Shown here piece by piece: positions 32,942 to 44,034 of a DNA stretch of 64,000 bases. How positions within the stretch are numbered: position 1 is the stretch's first letter; each line of letters starts with the position of its first letter. Source of the DNA: Candidatus Hartigia pinicola (GTDB lineage: Bacteria; Pseudomonadota; Gammaproteobacteria; Enterobacterales; Enterobacteriaceae); NCBI GenBank assembly GCA_020541205.1, contig CP048208.1:682001-746000 (forward strand). The letters are read 5' to 3'. Under the pieces are notes generated by a model. The model ran no database searches. It worked only from the letters and a program-made list of their open reading frames with translations, and had not been told where the DNA came from. Both the position numbers and the translations under genes were made by a program.

Positions 32942-33259
32942 TTAGCTCCAAAGTTTTTCTAGTTCATACATGCGACGGCTTTCATCCTGCATGATATGAA
33001 CAATTGCTTCACCAAGATCGACAACGATCCAGTCTGAAACACCTTGACCTTCAATACCAAGAAATTGTAAATTATTTTTACGGCATGCATCAGTTAATCG
33101 GTTTGCTATAGATATTAAGTGACGGTTTGATGTTCCTGTACAAATAATCATTTTGTCGGTAATGCTTGATTTTCCATGGACATTAATAGAAATAATCTCT
33201 TTAGCTTTTCCATAATCAAGTTGGTTGATAATAAATTGTTGGAGTTGAATTCCTTGCAA
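32942..33259 (-). CDS. rsfS: ribosome silencing factor
   Basis: Binds L14 on the 50S subunit and blocks subunit joining when nutrients are short. I place the start at TTG 33259, not at an upstream ATG at 33310. From there the protein has 105 residues, exactly the E. coli length, and begins (M)QGIQLQQFI like MQGKALQDFV; AAAAGGTG sits nine bases before the TTG as an SD, and the 17 extra upstream residues have no counterpart. Conserved blocks are GKSSITDKMIICTGTSNRH, DWIVVDLGEAIVHIMQ and ESRRMYELEKLWS. Downstream rlmH is decayed; upstream the cobC/nadD slot is decayed. Intact. Confidence 0.95.
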   Translation of the reverse strand: MQGIQLQQFIINQLDYGKAKEIISINVHGKSSITDKMIICTGTSNRHLISIANRLTDACRKNNLQFLGIEGQGVSDWIVVDLGEAIVHIMQDESRRMYELEKLWS

Positions 33260-33309
33260 GAAGCGCACCTTTTCTTTAAATGATATAGAGTTATAGATAA
33301 AATTATTCA

Positions 33310-35250
33310 AGTTATCTCTATATAATTACTCAATCTATTCATGAGTAGTATCAATAATATCTTATTCAGTTAGATTGGTTATGTAAACCCAGATATAAAC
33401 ATAAGGTATAATGGGTATGATGTTTAATAGTGTTAATAATATATTATTTATTTAGATAAAATTTATTTTATTTTCATTTTTAAAAATCATCTGTTAGATG
33501 ATGTATATTGCAACGATTGTAATTTATATGAAAAATTTTCATTATGGTAAGTAATTTATACTAATTTTACTATACATTAAGAAATAATTGTTTACTTATA
33601 TTAGCAATAATCTATCTTGCTAATGACAGCATACATAGGTGAAGATTATGCTATTTTAACTATGTAATGATCTTATTTTGAAAGTATGTTATAAAAATAT
33701 TTTTACCTATATAGCATTTAAATTATTTTTAAGATTAATAATTAGAATGATTGTGTGAGACTAATGGCATGTTTATCTTAGTTTATTAATTAAAACGTAA
33801 TTTAATAATTTTAACTTCTAATAATAAAATAAATATAATTTAATATTGTAAATTGATATAACAATATATGCAAGGGACAAAATAACTCTTAACTCATGCA
33901 CTTTTATACTTATTTTATTTTTCTTAAAGAGCAAACATCAAGATAAGATGTAAATGTTATAAAATCGTATGTGTAATGATAGCTTATAAGAGTGTATATC
34001 TGTTTAATCACTTAAAATCAATGAATATTCATGCGAAGTGTATAGCATGAAGTTAAACTTCGTATCCGTTTTTTTTGATTGATCTGTATAAGAGAACATA
34101 CTAACTATCAAAGTTCTGTATTTATAGTAGACAGAAATATTTATTTATAATTCATTGTTTGTGAGGTTAGAAAGAAAGGTATATTTATTTTTACGAAATT
34201 TTTAAATAAAATTTACATATTCATTTTATTTTCTGTATATTATAGATAAAATATTTAAGATATTCAGAGGTAATAAATAAAATACGTTTGGAGTGATTTA
34301 CTTATGATTATATAAAGTAGATACATAATTTCAATGAACTGTTTAAAGATTTAATATTATTTTTTAATACATCAAAATTATTTATAGTAAGTAATTTTGT
34401 TGATTCCTTTATCCTAAATCTGACAATAAAGAAGCTCTTTAGATTTAGTATATATCTTTTTATTAAATATACATTATTGTAATTATTGAATAGGCTATCT
34501 TATTTGTTAATAAAACTTAAATAGTTAACAGATTTTAATTTTTCAGAGAGTGATTATTGTTAAAGGATCAGAAATAAAGTATAGTTATTTGATATAAATT
34601 CAATTTATTTTAGTTATCTATTGTATATTTCTTTAGTTAAATTTATATTTTTTCTAAAAGTTTAATATCATTTAAGTATGTATAGATGAGTAAGTGAAAA
34701 TCATTAAGTAATTATTTAAGTGATTGTGTCCTTTAATTAATAAAACAAATCTTTGATTAAAGTTACAAAATAATGATTTGTTTATTAATATTATGTTATC
34801 GTAAAGATGATAACATTGTGATATACATAAAAATATATTTAGAATTTTTTAAACGTATTTATTTTACGTATTTTTTATAATGAGAATATTCAAAAGTAGA
34901 AGTATTAGTTAAAATATTTAAAATAATTCAACTCTCATTGCTGATTATTTTATAATGAACAATAACTTTAGAAATCAATTTATACAAGTATTTTATGTAC
35001 TTTAATGTCTGCTAAAAAATCAGATATACATACAATCTTCTTATGAGATATTTTATAGTGCCAGTAATTATATTATTAAAAATGTGAGAACAAAAAACGT
35101 CAGACATAAAACTAAACTTACTGTAGAAAACTGTAAGCGTAGGTGGTTAAATAAGTATTCGTAGTATTTAAAACTCAACTGCGCTTTGTGAACACTTATT
35201 TATTTAAAGTGTTAAGAATAGAAATATTCTTCTGAAAAGTGATGATTCTG
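33310..35250. other. decayed region between nadD remnant and rsfS
   Basis: About 1.9 kb with no open frame. cobC may have been here by synteny, but no similarity is visible. The rsfS promoter should lie near its left edge; no clear -35/-10 pair was identified. Confidence 0.5.
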
Positions 35251-35895
35251 ATAAAAGCATTTAACATAAAATAAAATATTATGCTAAAATACAATGTTTT
35301 CTTATAAAATATTTGGTAATAATTTGTAATATTATAGATAGAAAATGTTTTGATAGATTTAGCTTATGTAACAATTGATGCAATTCATAAAACAGCATGA
35401 ATAGATAAGGTTTATATAGAAAAGTATATGTAACATGTTTGTAATATTGTACTTTCAATCGTTGAGATAAAAATGATATATTTTATATTGTAACGTTATT
35501 CTTAGCCTTAGATTATTGAATCTTAAGGGTATTTTGTCTCAAAATATTAATTAAGACTTAAAAAAATGATAAAAATATTTAAACATTTCTGTGCAGGTTT
35601 AAATTTATGCATCTGATAGCAATATTATTATTGTTGAATAGAAATGATACTATATAAGCTGTACTAAAAATAAAGGGCTATCATAATGCCTGTAATATTA
35701 ATAGTAAGCAGAACGTTGTGTAGCTAAGCTTTAAGATATTAAATTGTTATTTAAGAATTAATTTTAGTTATAAGGAATATTACACGCTATAATTTAGTAT
35801 CGAGAATCATTTTATAACTGAATTTAATTTTTTTAATACTAAGACAGAGTAAAATATTCATAGTGAATAGATGTCTTTAATATCTTAACTAAACT
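35250..35895 (-). pseudogene. nadD: nadD (nicotinate-mononucleotide adenylyltransferase) remnant
   Basis: Immediately downstream of holA, where E. coli has nadD, the minus strand near 35858-35880 reads TSIHYEYFTLS, parallel to DPVHYGHLKPV, the nucleotide-binding HxGH region of NadD. After a 3-residue insertion IIACNIPYN follows, parallel to IIPNNVPPH. Several stops interrupt the frame and the HxGH histidine is changed (HYEY for HYGH). The boundary at 35250 is estimated from gene length. NadD makes the adenylated NAD precursor; its loss would imply salvage from the host or a replacement enzyme. Confidence 0.55.
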
Positions 35896-35915
35896 AAATT
35901 TACATATTTTTACGT

Positions 35916-36950
35916 TTAAAGTGTATAAATAAAATTCCTTGGTAAAGAATTAGCACATATTAACGTAGTTAAAGATTGTAAATTAAGCCATACAGAATAG
36001 CTAAAATCTTTTTTAAGATTTAGCTCTATTTGCATTAATAAACGAAATGCAGATTGTAATTGGTATAGACTAAGACGTTGAAAAGCACTGATGAGCAAAA
36101 ACCGGCGATTTTTCCAGATTTTATATTGATCGAGTAATAATTTTAATGATATAGTTTTAGATTGACGCTTTAACGTTAGTAAAAGCATCAATGTACGCTG
36201 AATAGATCTTAATAAGATAATTGTTTCGATGTTTTCTTGTTCGAGATGTTTGAGAATATGCCATGCACGCTGCAATTTTCCCTCTAACATTGCATCTATC
36301 CATAGATGTGGCATGAAATAAGGTGAGTCATTAACTACGCTTTCAACACGTGAAAGCGTTAATTTTCCATCGGGGAAAAGTAGTGATAGATGTGTTAACA
36401 CCTGAGATAATGCAAGCAAGTTTCCTTCATAGCAGTGACAAAGTAATTGATTCGCTTCTGCGTCTAAAATAAGCTTCATACCATGCGCACGTTTGGTTAC
36501 CCATTTTGGGAGCTGTTGATATTCAGGGATTGAACAACTGATATATACACCTTCGAAACTAAGAGCTTTAAACCAATCACTCTTTTCTTGTATTTTTGTT
36601 ATTTTTTTTCCGCACAGCAATAATAGTAAATTGGAGTGAAGTAACTGAGATAATTGAGTTAGTTTTCCCGCCATAGAAATATTTGGGCCATTTTCTGGTA
36701 AAATTAATTTTAGTAATTGTCGTGTAGAAAATAAACTAAAAGTTTTGCAGAGATGAAAGATTTCGTTCCAATCAGTATGTTGCTCAAGAGAAAAAGTGAA
36801 ATGTTCTTTAAATCCTTGAGATTTTGCGGTTTTACGGATCGCATCTTCACTTTCTTGAATTAAAAGCGGCTCATTCCCCCATATTAGATAACGGTTTTTT
36901 AGAGAGTCTTGCAACTGAGAGGCTAGTTGTTCAGGGTATAAGCAAATCAT
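35916..36950 (-). CDS. holA: DNA polymerase III subunit delta
   Basis: The clamp-opening 'wrench' of the gamma-complex clamp loader. 344 residues (E. coli 343), colinear throughout: MICLYPEQLASQLQDSL mirrors MIRLYPEQLRAQLNEGL, then SLFSTRQLLKLILPENGPN, ANQLLCHCYEGNLLALSQ (about 170) and LLRSIQRTLMLLLTLKRQS (about 245). Divergence is moderate, as for holB. The ATG lacks a strong SD because the upstream gene, lptE in E. coli, used to run close to it; lptE is now decayed. Intact, and a functional partner of holB. Confidence 0.95.
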   Translation of the reverse strand: MICLYPEQLASQLQDSLKNRYLIWGNEPLLIQESEDAIRKTAKSQGFKEHFTFSLEQHTDWNEIFHLCKTFSLFSTRQLLKLILPENGPNISMAGKLTQLSQLLHSNLLLLLCGKKITKIQEKSDWFKALSFEGVYISCSIPEYQQLPKWVTKRAHGMKLILDAEANQLLCHCYEGNLLALSQVLTHLSLLFPDGKLTLSRVESVVNDSPYFMPHLWIDAMLEGKLQRAWHILKHLEQENIETIILLRSIQRTLMLLLTLKRQSKTISLKLLLDQYKIWKNRRFLLISAFQRLSLYQLQSAFRLLMQIELNLKKDFSYSVWLNLQSLTTLICANSLPRNFIYTL

Positions 36951-36951
36951 T

Positions 36952-37530
36952 ATGACTGCATATAAAAGATGATTTTTTCTATATTTTCTTTTTTAAGATC
37001 AGTATTAAGAATAATTAGTCTTTTGTGAACTAAGATGCGATCTGTTTTTTTAGAAAATTTTTGTTGAGCTAACTCATTTTTTTGCATTTTTTTATTATTA
37101 ATGAATGATAGAAGAAGATACGTTTCACTTGCTTTTTTTGTGAAGAAAATACAATTTTAGCATCAAGAATTTTGTATTAAGAACAAAAGGTAGCTTTTTT
37201 TAAATGTTATACCATTTAATAAATAGATATAGTTTCTATATTTTCTTATTTTAAAATTAGAATGTTAACTTTGTATTTTCAATTCTATTATACTAAACAG
37301 TACTTAGTTTAAGTTACTGTTTAGTGGTTCCGAGGGATGCATTATAAGACGACTTTAAACGTAATGATAATATTTTCAATGCATCAGGAATCTATATTAT
37401 TTTTTACAAACAAATAAAGCATTTAGTGTAAGTAGTACTTAACAGGTTAAGTAACCAAATTATTAAATTTAAAAATTTACAAATAATATATGTTACTTTA
37501 TAAATATTATGCCTTCTAGGAATTTTTAGC
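36952..37530 (-). pseudogene. lptE: lptE (LPS-assembly lipoprotein) remnant
   Basis: Upstream of holA on the minus strand, the expected lptE position, 37090-37170 reads AKIVFSSQKKQ, parallel to AKVFRSFFDNPQ. In another frame 36990-37085 reads KMQKNELAQQKFSKKTDRI, parallel to EMYDRAAEQLIRKLPSI. The N-terminal lipobox region is not readable, so the left limit is from gene length. LptE plugs the LptD barrel that inserts LPS into the outer membrane; losing it implies reduced or absent LPS export. Confidence 0.5.
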
Positions 37531-40500
37531 CTTATATTGTATATATTATATTAAGTAAAATATCTAATTTGCATTAGCTAGTACTATGATTTATAAAATT
37601 TATTTTATGATTAAATTAAATAAAATGCATTTTTATTAATTATTATTTTTATTTACAAATAAATATTTAATAAATTAATATGCTTTTGTAATGTATCATA
37701 TATTTTTAAGTATGTACAAGAAATAATTAATAAGAGAATTAGAGTGATGACTTAAAGTAATTATTGTATAAAAGTATATTGTTGTTCAGTTTTGTGAGTA
37801 CATGCATTAATTGTATTGATTTTCTTTATAAAAAATACCATATATAAAATATGGTGAAAAATAAAATGGTCAATGACTTGCATCATTAATTTATAGAAAT
37901 TACGATATAAATTATTTTATTCACTAGTGAATAAAATAATATTTTAAATTTGCATAATTTTTGATAGAAGAGAATTTACAATATGTTTTGTAATGTGTTA
38001 CTCAAGTAAAAATAAAGTAGTTGACTCTTTTAATCATAAACTGTTTGCCATTCTATAGCTAGAATTTAGTATAATTATAAATCATCGTACAATATTTCAC
38101 TAGTATTTTAAAGTTATTAATTGAAAATAAATACCGTTATTGTCAATGTAAAGATGTTTATGAAAATACAAATTAATTTTTAGAATGAATGTGTGTAACA
38201 ATATAATTTTTATAATATTTTACACTAACATCTCTGCTAACAAATCAAAAAATATTGCTTCTCTCTTTAATAGAGAGTTATAAAGGCATACTGCAAGTAT
38301 GATTCGATTAATGTAATAAATATATTCAACTACTTATTACAACTCATTCATGTTATATTACGCATAAATAAACGAAGAAAACGGACACATATAAAGTCTA
38401 TGATACTCGCATACAAGATCATTAATATATTAATTAAATAAATAATGATTAGTTAATGAACTTAAGATTTCATATGCTTTATAGTATTATAAGAAAATAT
38501 AATATGCGTAGTGCTATAAATACTTTATAAAGGTATATTTTTTAAAAAAATCAAGTTAGTAATTAATGATATTTATTTATTTGGCATTAGCTTTATTTAG
38601 CTTAAGTATGTTGTTCACTTTAATATTATTCAACAAAATAATAAAAAGTTTATTTTTAAAACTATCAATAAAGTGCTATATTTTATATGTTTTAATTACA
38701 AGTATCAAATTCAAATAACATGGATAAAAAAGTTTCGTTACTTAAACAATTGTTAATTCTATCTTGATTTTAGGTTATTGCTAGTAATTTTAGATATTTT
38801 ATAAGATCTAAAATGTTATTTAATCTGCTTGATCTTTCTTAGATGACTATGAATGTTTTCAATTATTATTGCTGCAATGTCAGATTAATGATCTATAGTA
38901 TTTATTATCATTACTTTAATAGCAGATGATCTTATGTATGCATTCTAAGTTTCGTTGATCGTAAGAAGAAAAGAAATTCCGCAAGTAAGATATTTTATTA
39001 ACAATATATAGCCTCTCATGTAATTAAGTAATTTTAAATTTATTTATGAGTAATAAATAGATCTTTGTTATGTTTTTTTAATTTATTTTTGACTTCCAGA
39101 TTTACTATTTTTATAGTAGAATTTTGTGATAAAAACTTAGTTTATTAAAATTGAAATATTAGTTTTATTATCAGAAAGATTAAGATAGTACAGTCGGAAG
39201 TGACGGAAATAGTGAATTTTATTGTTTCTAATAACACTCAAGGTTGATTTAGTAAATTCTGATCAACTTATCTTATTGTATTATATTATTTTAAGTTTTT
39301 GAAGGAATTTTAGATATGATTAAGGTTGTTCAGTATTGTTTATGTATAAACTATAGTTTTAATGCACTACTGAAGCTTTTTTAACGGGCGTATTACGCTG
39401 TCATTAGTAACTATAGATGATTGATGTGTTTTGAGTGTTTTTAAATCATGCTGGTACTAGTTTACTGTTATATTTGATATTTCTAGTTTTTTTATTATCA
39501 GTTAGTGAATAATTATTACTTATAATAATAGTCATTAGGCTCGTACAAGGCTGAGTTGCACGACTCGAGTCATCAATAAATTAATAAAAAGACTTTTTAA
39601 CTAATAGTTTGTAGTATATTTTTTTATATATATACTAATTTTTGAGATATAACATCATTAGTTATGTAAGTAATACGTATATTTTATATATATTCGTCCA
39701 GAAGATAATGATACATAGATAGTCAGTGGTAATGCTGTTATTCTATTTTATTTTATAATTTGTAAAACGTCTTTTTATTTTAGCTATATTTGTAGTACTT
39801 TCGATTGTATATCACTTATCAGATACTACTATTGTACATAGTAGTGGTAATCTTATAGATTACAAAGGACTATTAGTAAATTGAATATCTTATTTTAATT
39901 TATTTTTAAAGAATATGGAATATTATAATCGAAAATCACGATAGTAAATTAGTTAACCCTGTAACGAAAAACGGGATAGTATTTTTTAAAAAATACAAAA
40001 GTCTTACTTTAAGACTTAATAATTTAACTGACATTTAAGAATTATAAAAATTTGTATAATAACATCGAAAGATGCCTTACTATCTCAATTTTGATTGCGT
40101 TATTTTTTTGGATAGTTTAATTTATCAATTCATATCTAATGTTATTAAAAAAGTTGTTTGTAATAATACTGTTATAGATATGTTGATCTATAATCTGATA
40201 TTTTAATAAACGAAGAGAAGTAATATATTATTTTTTGTCTTGAATATTTTTACTTGGAGCTTCTGTTTTAATAATAACTTTTCATTTTCTATTTTTATTG
40301 GAAAAATTTATTTACAGGTGATTAAAGTTACTAAAACATTTTTTTATTTTTTTATTTAAGGGTAACATCAAATATTTTGGTAATTATTGCAAAGTTCGGG
40401 AAAGTTTTTAGTCAATTTAGTAGCATAGTAATTAAATTTATGTAAAACACTACAAGTAGTAACGCGGGCATGTCTTGCTACTTAAACACTGGTCAGAGAA

Positions 40501-43047
40501 TTTATTTGCATCACTAGAGCATTGACGAACATTTACATTATTTGGACTGTTTATTTAGTTCTCTTATTGTTTTTCTATGAAGCATTGTCATATAAATAAT
40601 AATTAAATATTAAATAATAAAAAGATATAAAATCACTTTATATGTTAAAAATATAAAAATTTTTCTATACGTGTATTTAAATATTTGTATTATTTATCTG
40701 AATATTATGCACTAAATCATACATTTTTTTTGAATTAATTTAAGAAATTTTAATATTTTATTTGTCTAGATTTACCATATAACTCAGATAGTTAATGGAT
40801 AGAATGATATTAGATTCTTGTGTTTTAATTATGTAGCTTAATGCATATTTTAAATATAATACATTATTTAGATAAATTTTACGGTAATAAAATAATACTT
40901 TTTTAAAATTTATTCATTATGTGTTTTAAACATAATTATTATGTGAAGTTTATTAAAATAAACAATTAATGTTATTAATATCAATAGAAAAAGTTCAGTA
41001 AATTAAATGCTTTTAAATCAAAAATGAGAATATTAAATTGCAAATAAAAAATTAAGATATACAAGTATTTAATGTTTTATTACGCTCTCTAAAAAGCAAT
41101 TTCTGGTTCAAGTACTCCCTCATAATTTTTTAGAAAGAATATTATATATTGATATTCTCAACTGTAGAAAAAGAAATTCTTTCGATAGGTGTAAAGATAA
41201 AATTTTTATTAAAGTAATGGGAGTGAAATTAGTTATAAATGTTTGGAATATCAAGATAATTTTTCTGATTATTGATATGAAAAACGTTCAGCATACGGAT
41301 AAAATTTATTAAATAAAATGTGTTAAATGATATTATTCTAGAATAATGGTCATGATATTACACTATTAAGGTAAATACTAAAGATTTTCCCTATTATAAT
41401 AAAACGTTATGAATAAAATTATAAATAGAAAAATTTTATAATGGTTTGTAATTTACACAAAATTTTTTACATCTGCAAAACTACTTCAGTAGTTAGTTGT
41501 GATATTTATTCAATATTTACTCATAAGGTAGTGTGTACTATATACTAAATGCATGGAGTTGAGATAGGAAAAGTATGGTAAATGCTATATTTACTCTAAT
41601 CTTGAAAATGTAACTATTAAAATATATAAAATTAGCAAAAAAATTTTTCTAAATCACAAAAAGCTGTGAGAAATATTTCAAGATTTATCGTCGTGTATTA
41701 TTTTAGAATTGATTGTTGTATTTTGTGTAGAATAAGACTCATCATTTTTTTAAAATATTGTTTTTGATATTGCTTTAGAAAAGTTTATAATTTATCATAT
41801 ATTTTATATGGTTAGAACTGAAAATTGAGAATTATCTTCAGTGATTCATGATCTTTAAAACTTCTCGAGTAATGTTGTAAATAGTATGATGATTAACGCT
41901 ACATAGTAGGATTAATATCGTATCGTTTTTACTCTTCTATGCTGATCTTGATATTGAAGTTTAATGTCCATCTTAAAAAAAAGATGGATGCCACATTAAA
42001 ATAGTACATCATAGAATATTTTTAGTGAATTCATATTCTAATTTGTCTAACTTAATTAGTTATAAATGTTATTTCTTATTCTTCTTTCTGAATAATTTTT
42101 TTATTTTTTTAAGTGATTTTAGATTAAAAATATACAATTTTTATTAAATACATGTTAGAACTAATGATATAATGTTATGCAATACTATTATGATGTTTTT
42201 TATTACGACAATATTTAGTTCTTATAAAGACGATTATTCCATTAAGTATGATTGAATATATTTTGGTTATTGTAGTTTTAGAAATTATTAAGTGTTTTTA
42301 TGTAATAAGAGATAATAAAAACTAAATTAATATAATAAAAGAATGTGTAAATATTTTTTATGATTTCTTATATTTAATAACATTTTCTCTATAATTTAAT
42401 GTAAATTCAATTGTTTAATATTTTAAACAATTGAAAAGATATAATTTATTATGTTTCTCTATCGTAATAAACGCGCTGAGTATTATAATACTCGTTATTC
42501 AAGTTAGTAAGTTTTTAATGATATTACAGATATTATCTTAGATATTTTACGTATATAAATAATCTGATGCGCACTAAAATATATTTCAATTACTTTGTAT
42601 GATACGAGATGATACGAGATGATACGAGATGATATGTAGTGACTACTATGATATAGAGTAAAACTTATGCGTTGACTACAAGGGCTGTTTAATTTTATAT
42701 TTTCTTCTCTAGCTGCATTGTAAAATTTTTATGACCTGTATATCTATTTTTTAAAATTTTTGATATAAATTGTCATAAAATTTATCTTATCCATCTTGAA
42801 TAATGCTAAAATAGAATCTCTAACTATATTCTTAAAATTTTTTCTTCAATAGATTAAAATGACTTCTATTTCCAAGGATCTTCCTTTTTTATAGTATATA
42901 AATTTGCTGAGCTAGTTATAATGATTTTATTGTTTAAAATATTTTTGACTTATTATTAATTCTTAATTCTTGTATTATTCTGATAGAATATGTTAAAGTA
43001 ATTATATTAAAAAATTTTTAGAGATTAACATTTATTAGTCAATCATT
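37531..43047. other. 5.5-kb decayed region (expected leuS slot and beyond)
   Basis: No intact gene. leuS precedes lptE in E. coli; I searched the minus strand for the LeuS signature regions and C-terminus and found nothing convincing, so leuS was either moved before decay or erased here. Contains a short hairpin (TCCATCTT/AAGATGGA at 41967-41988) and a 10-bp tandem repeat (42601-42630). Nothing else recognised. Confidence 0.5.
42601..42630. repeat. three tandem copies of GATACGAGAT
   Basis: Exact 10-bp unit repeated three times, followed by a partial copy (GATAT). One helical turn per unit. It lies in non-coding DNA between decayed sequence and pgl, so it is likely a slippage product. Confidence 0.95.
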
Positions 43048-44034
43048 TTAAAAAGCTAATACTGTAACCCATATTGGATTGTTTCCCACTGGGTAGCAGT
43101 TAATTTGTGTCAGTTTTCCTGTGATAGAATCAATTGCAGATACTGCAATATTATTTGTTTTTTGACCACTTGAAATTAAAAAACGTCCTGTAGTATCAAT
43201 ATTAAAACTCCGAGGTTGCTTTACTGTTGGGTAAATATTTTCTAAAGTTAATGTTTTTCCATTGTTAGAAATTAAGAAATGGCTAATATAGCTATCTGAA
43301 CGTTCACTAGCATAAAGATGCCTACCATCGGGTGTTATATGAATATCTGCAGCCCAGCAAAAAATTTTCTTTTCTTCCGGATATATATTAATATGTTGTA
43401 TTTGACGATAACATGTATATTTGTAATATACATTAATGGTTGAATGGAGTTCGTTAAGACAATAAATTATTTTTTCTTTTGGATGGAATGCAATGTGACG
43501 AGGTCCAGAGCCTTTTTCTGTGCTAATTTTATCTTCTGAAGATTCAGTTAAGCGACCATCTTTGTTTAATTTAAATAAACGGATATTATCTTCCCCTAAA
43601 CATGGTACCCATAACTGTTTGTTATCTATATCAATATATGAAGAATGTGGGTTACCTAACCCTTCAACTACATGAATTGCACTTTGTGGTATACCATTGC
43701 TATTAATCGGTAGAACGGTTAAATTATTTTGATGATAAGATGGGATAAATAAATATTTTCCATTACGATCTAATGATAAATGTACTGGTATACTCGGAAT
43801 GGGTATTTCAGATTTTAAATAGAGTATACCTGTTTTTTCAACTTGATAAGTTATAATTCGAACATTCAATCGAACACCAACATAAAGGTATTTTTTATCA
43901 TGGCTTAATACCATTGTTTGTACTTGATCGGGTGTTGTTACAGTTTGTAATAACGTGAGCTCACCGGATTGATTCATCGACCAAACATGGATTTTATAAT
44001 TCCAAGAGCTTGCGATATAAATAACTTGATACAT
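43048..44034 (-). CDS. pgl: 6-phosphogluconolactonase
   Basis: Hydrolyses 6-phosphogluconolactone in the oxidative pentose-phosphate pathway, supporting NADPH and pentose supply. 328 residues (E. coli 331), a seven-bladed beta-propeller of the YbhE type with repeating blade strands such as KYLYVGVR, GKYLFIPSYH, QLWVPCLGEDNIRLF, GPRHIAFHPKEKIIYCLNEL, AADIHITPDGRHLYASER and QPRSFNIDTTGRFLI. The ATG at 44034 gives MYQVIYIAS, matching MKQTVYIAS; an AGGAAT lies just upstream. It is isolated: no intact gene within 4.6 kb on either side. NADPH from this route would serve FabG. Confidence 0.95.
   Translation of the reverse strand: MYQVIYIASSWNYKIHVWSMNQSGELTLLQTVTTPDQVQTMVLSHDKKYLYVGVRLNVRIITYQVEKTGILYLKSEIPIPSIPVHLSLDRNGKYLFIPSYHQNNLTVLPINSNGIPQSAIHVVEGLGNPHSSYIDIDNKQLWVPCLGEDNIRLFKLNKDGRLTESSEDKISTEKGSGPRHIAFHPKEKIIYCLNELHSTINVYYKYTCYRQIQHINIYPEEKKIFCWAADIHITPDGRHLYASERSDSYISHFLISNNGKTLTLENIYPTVKQPRSFNIDTTGRFLISSGQKTNNIAVSAIDSITGKLTQINCYPVGNNPIWVTVLAF

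Noticed and set aside
37531-40200. Expected leuS remnant upstream of lptE
   Set aside because: None of the signature regions or the C-terminus could be recognised on the minus strand, so I make no call.
41967-41988. Hairpin TCCATCTT/AAGATGGA as pgl terminator
   Set aside because: More than 1 kb downstream of pgl, with no T run; too far to assign.
42601-42630. GATACGAGAT repeats as a CRISPR or iteron array
   Set aside because: Contiguous 10-bp copies without spacers, and no cas or rep gene nearby; a simple tandem repeat.
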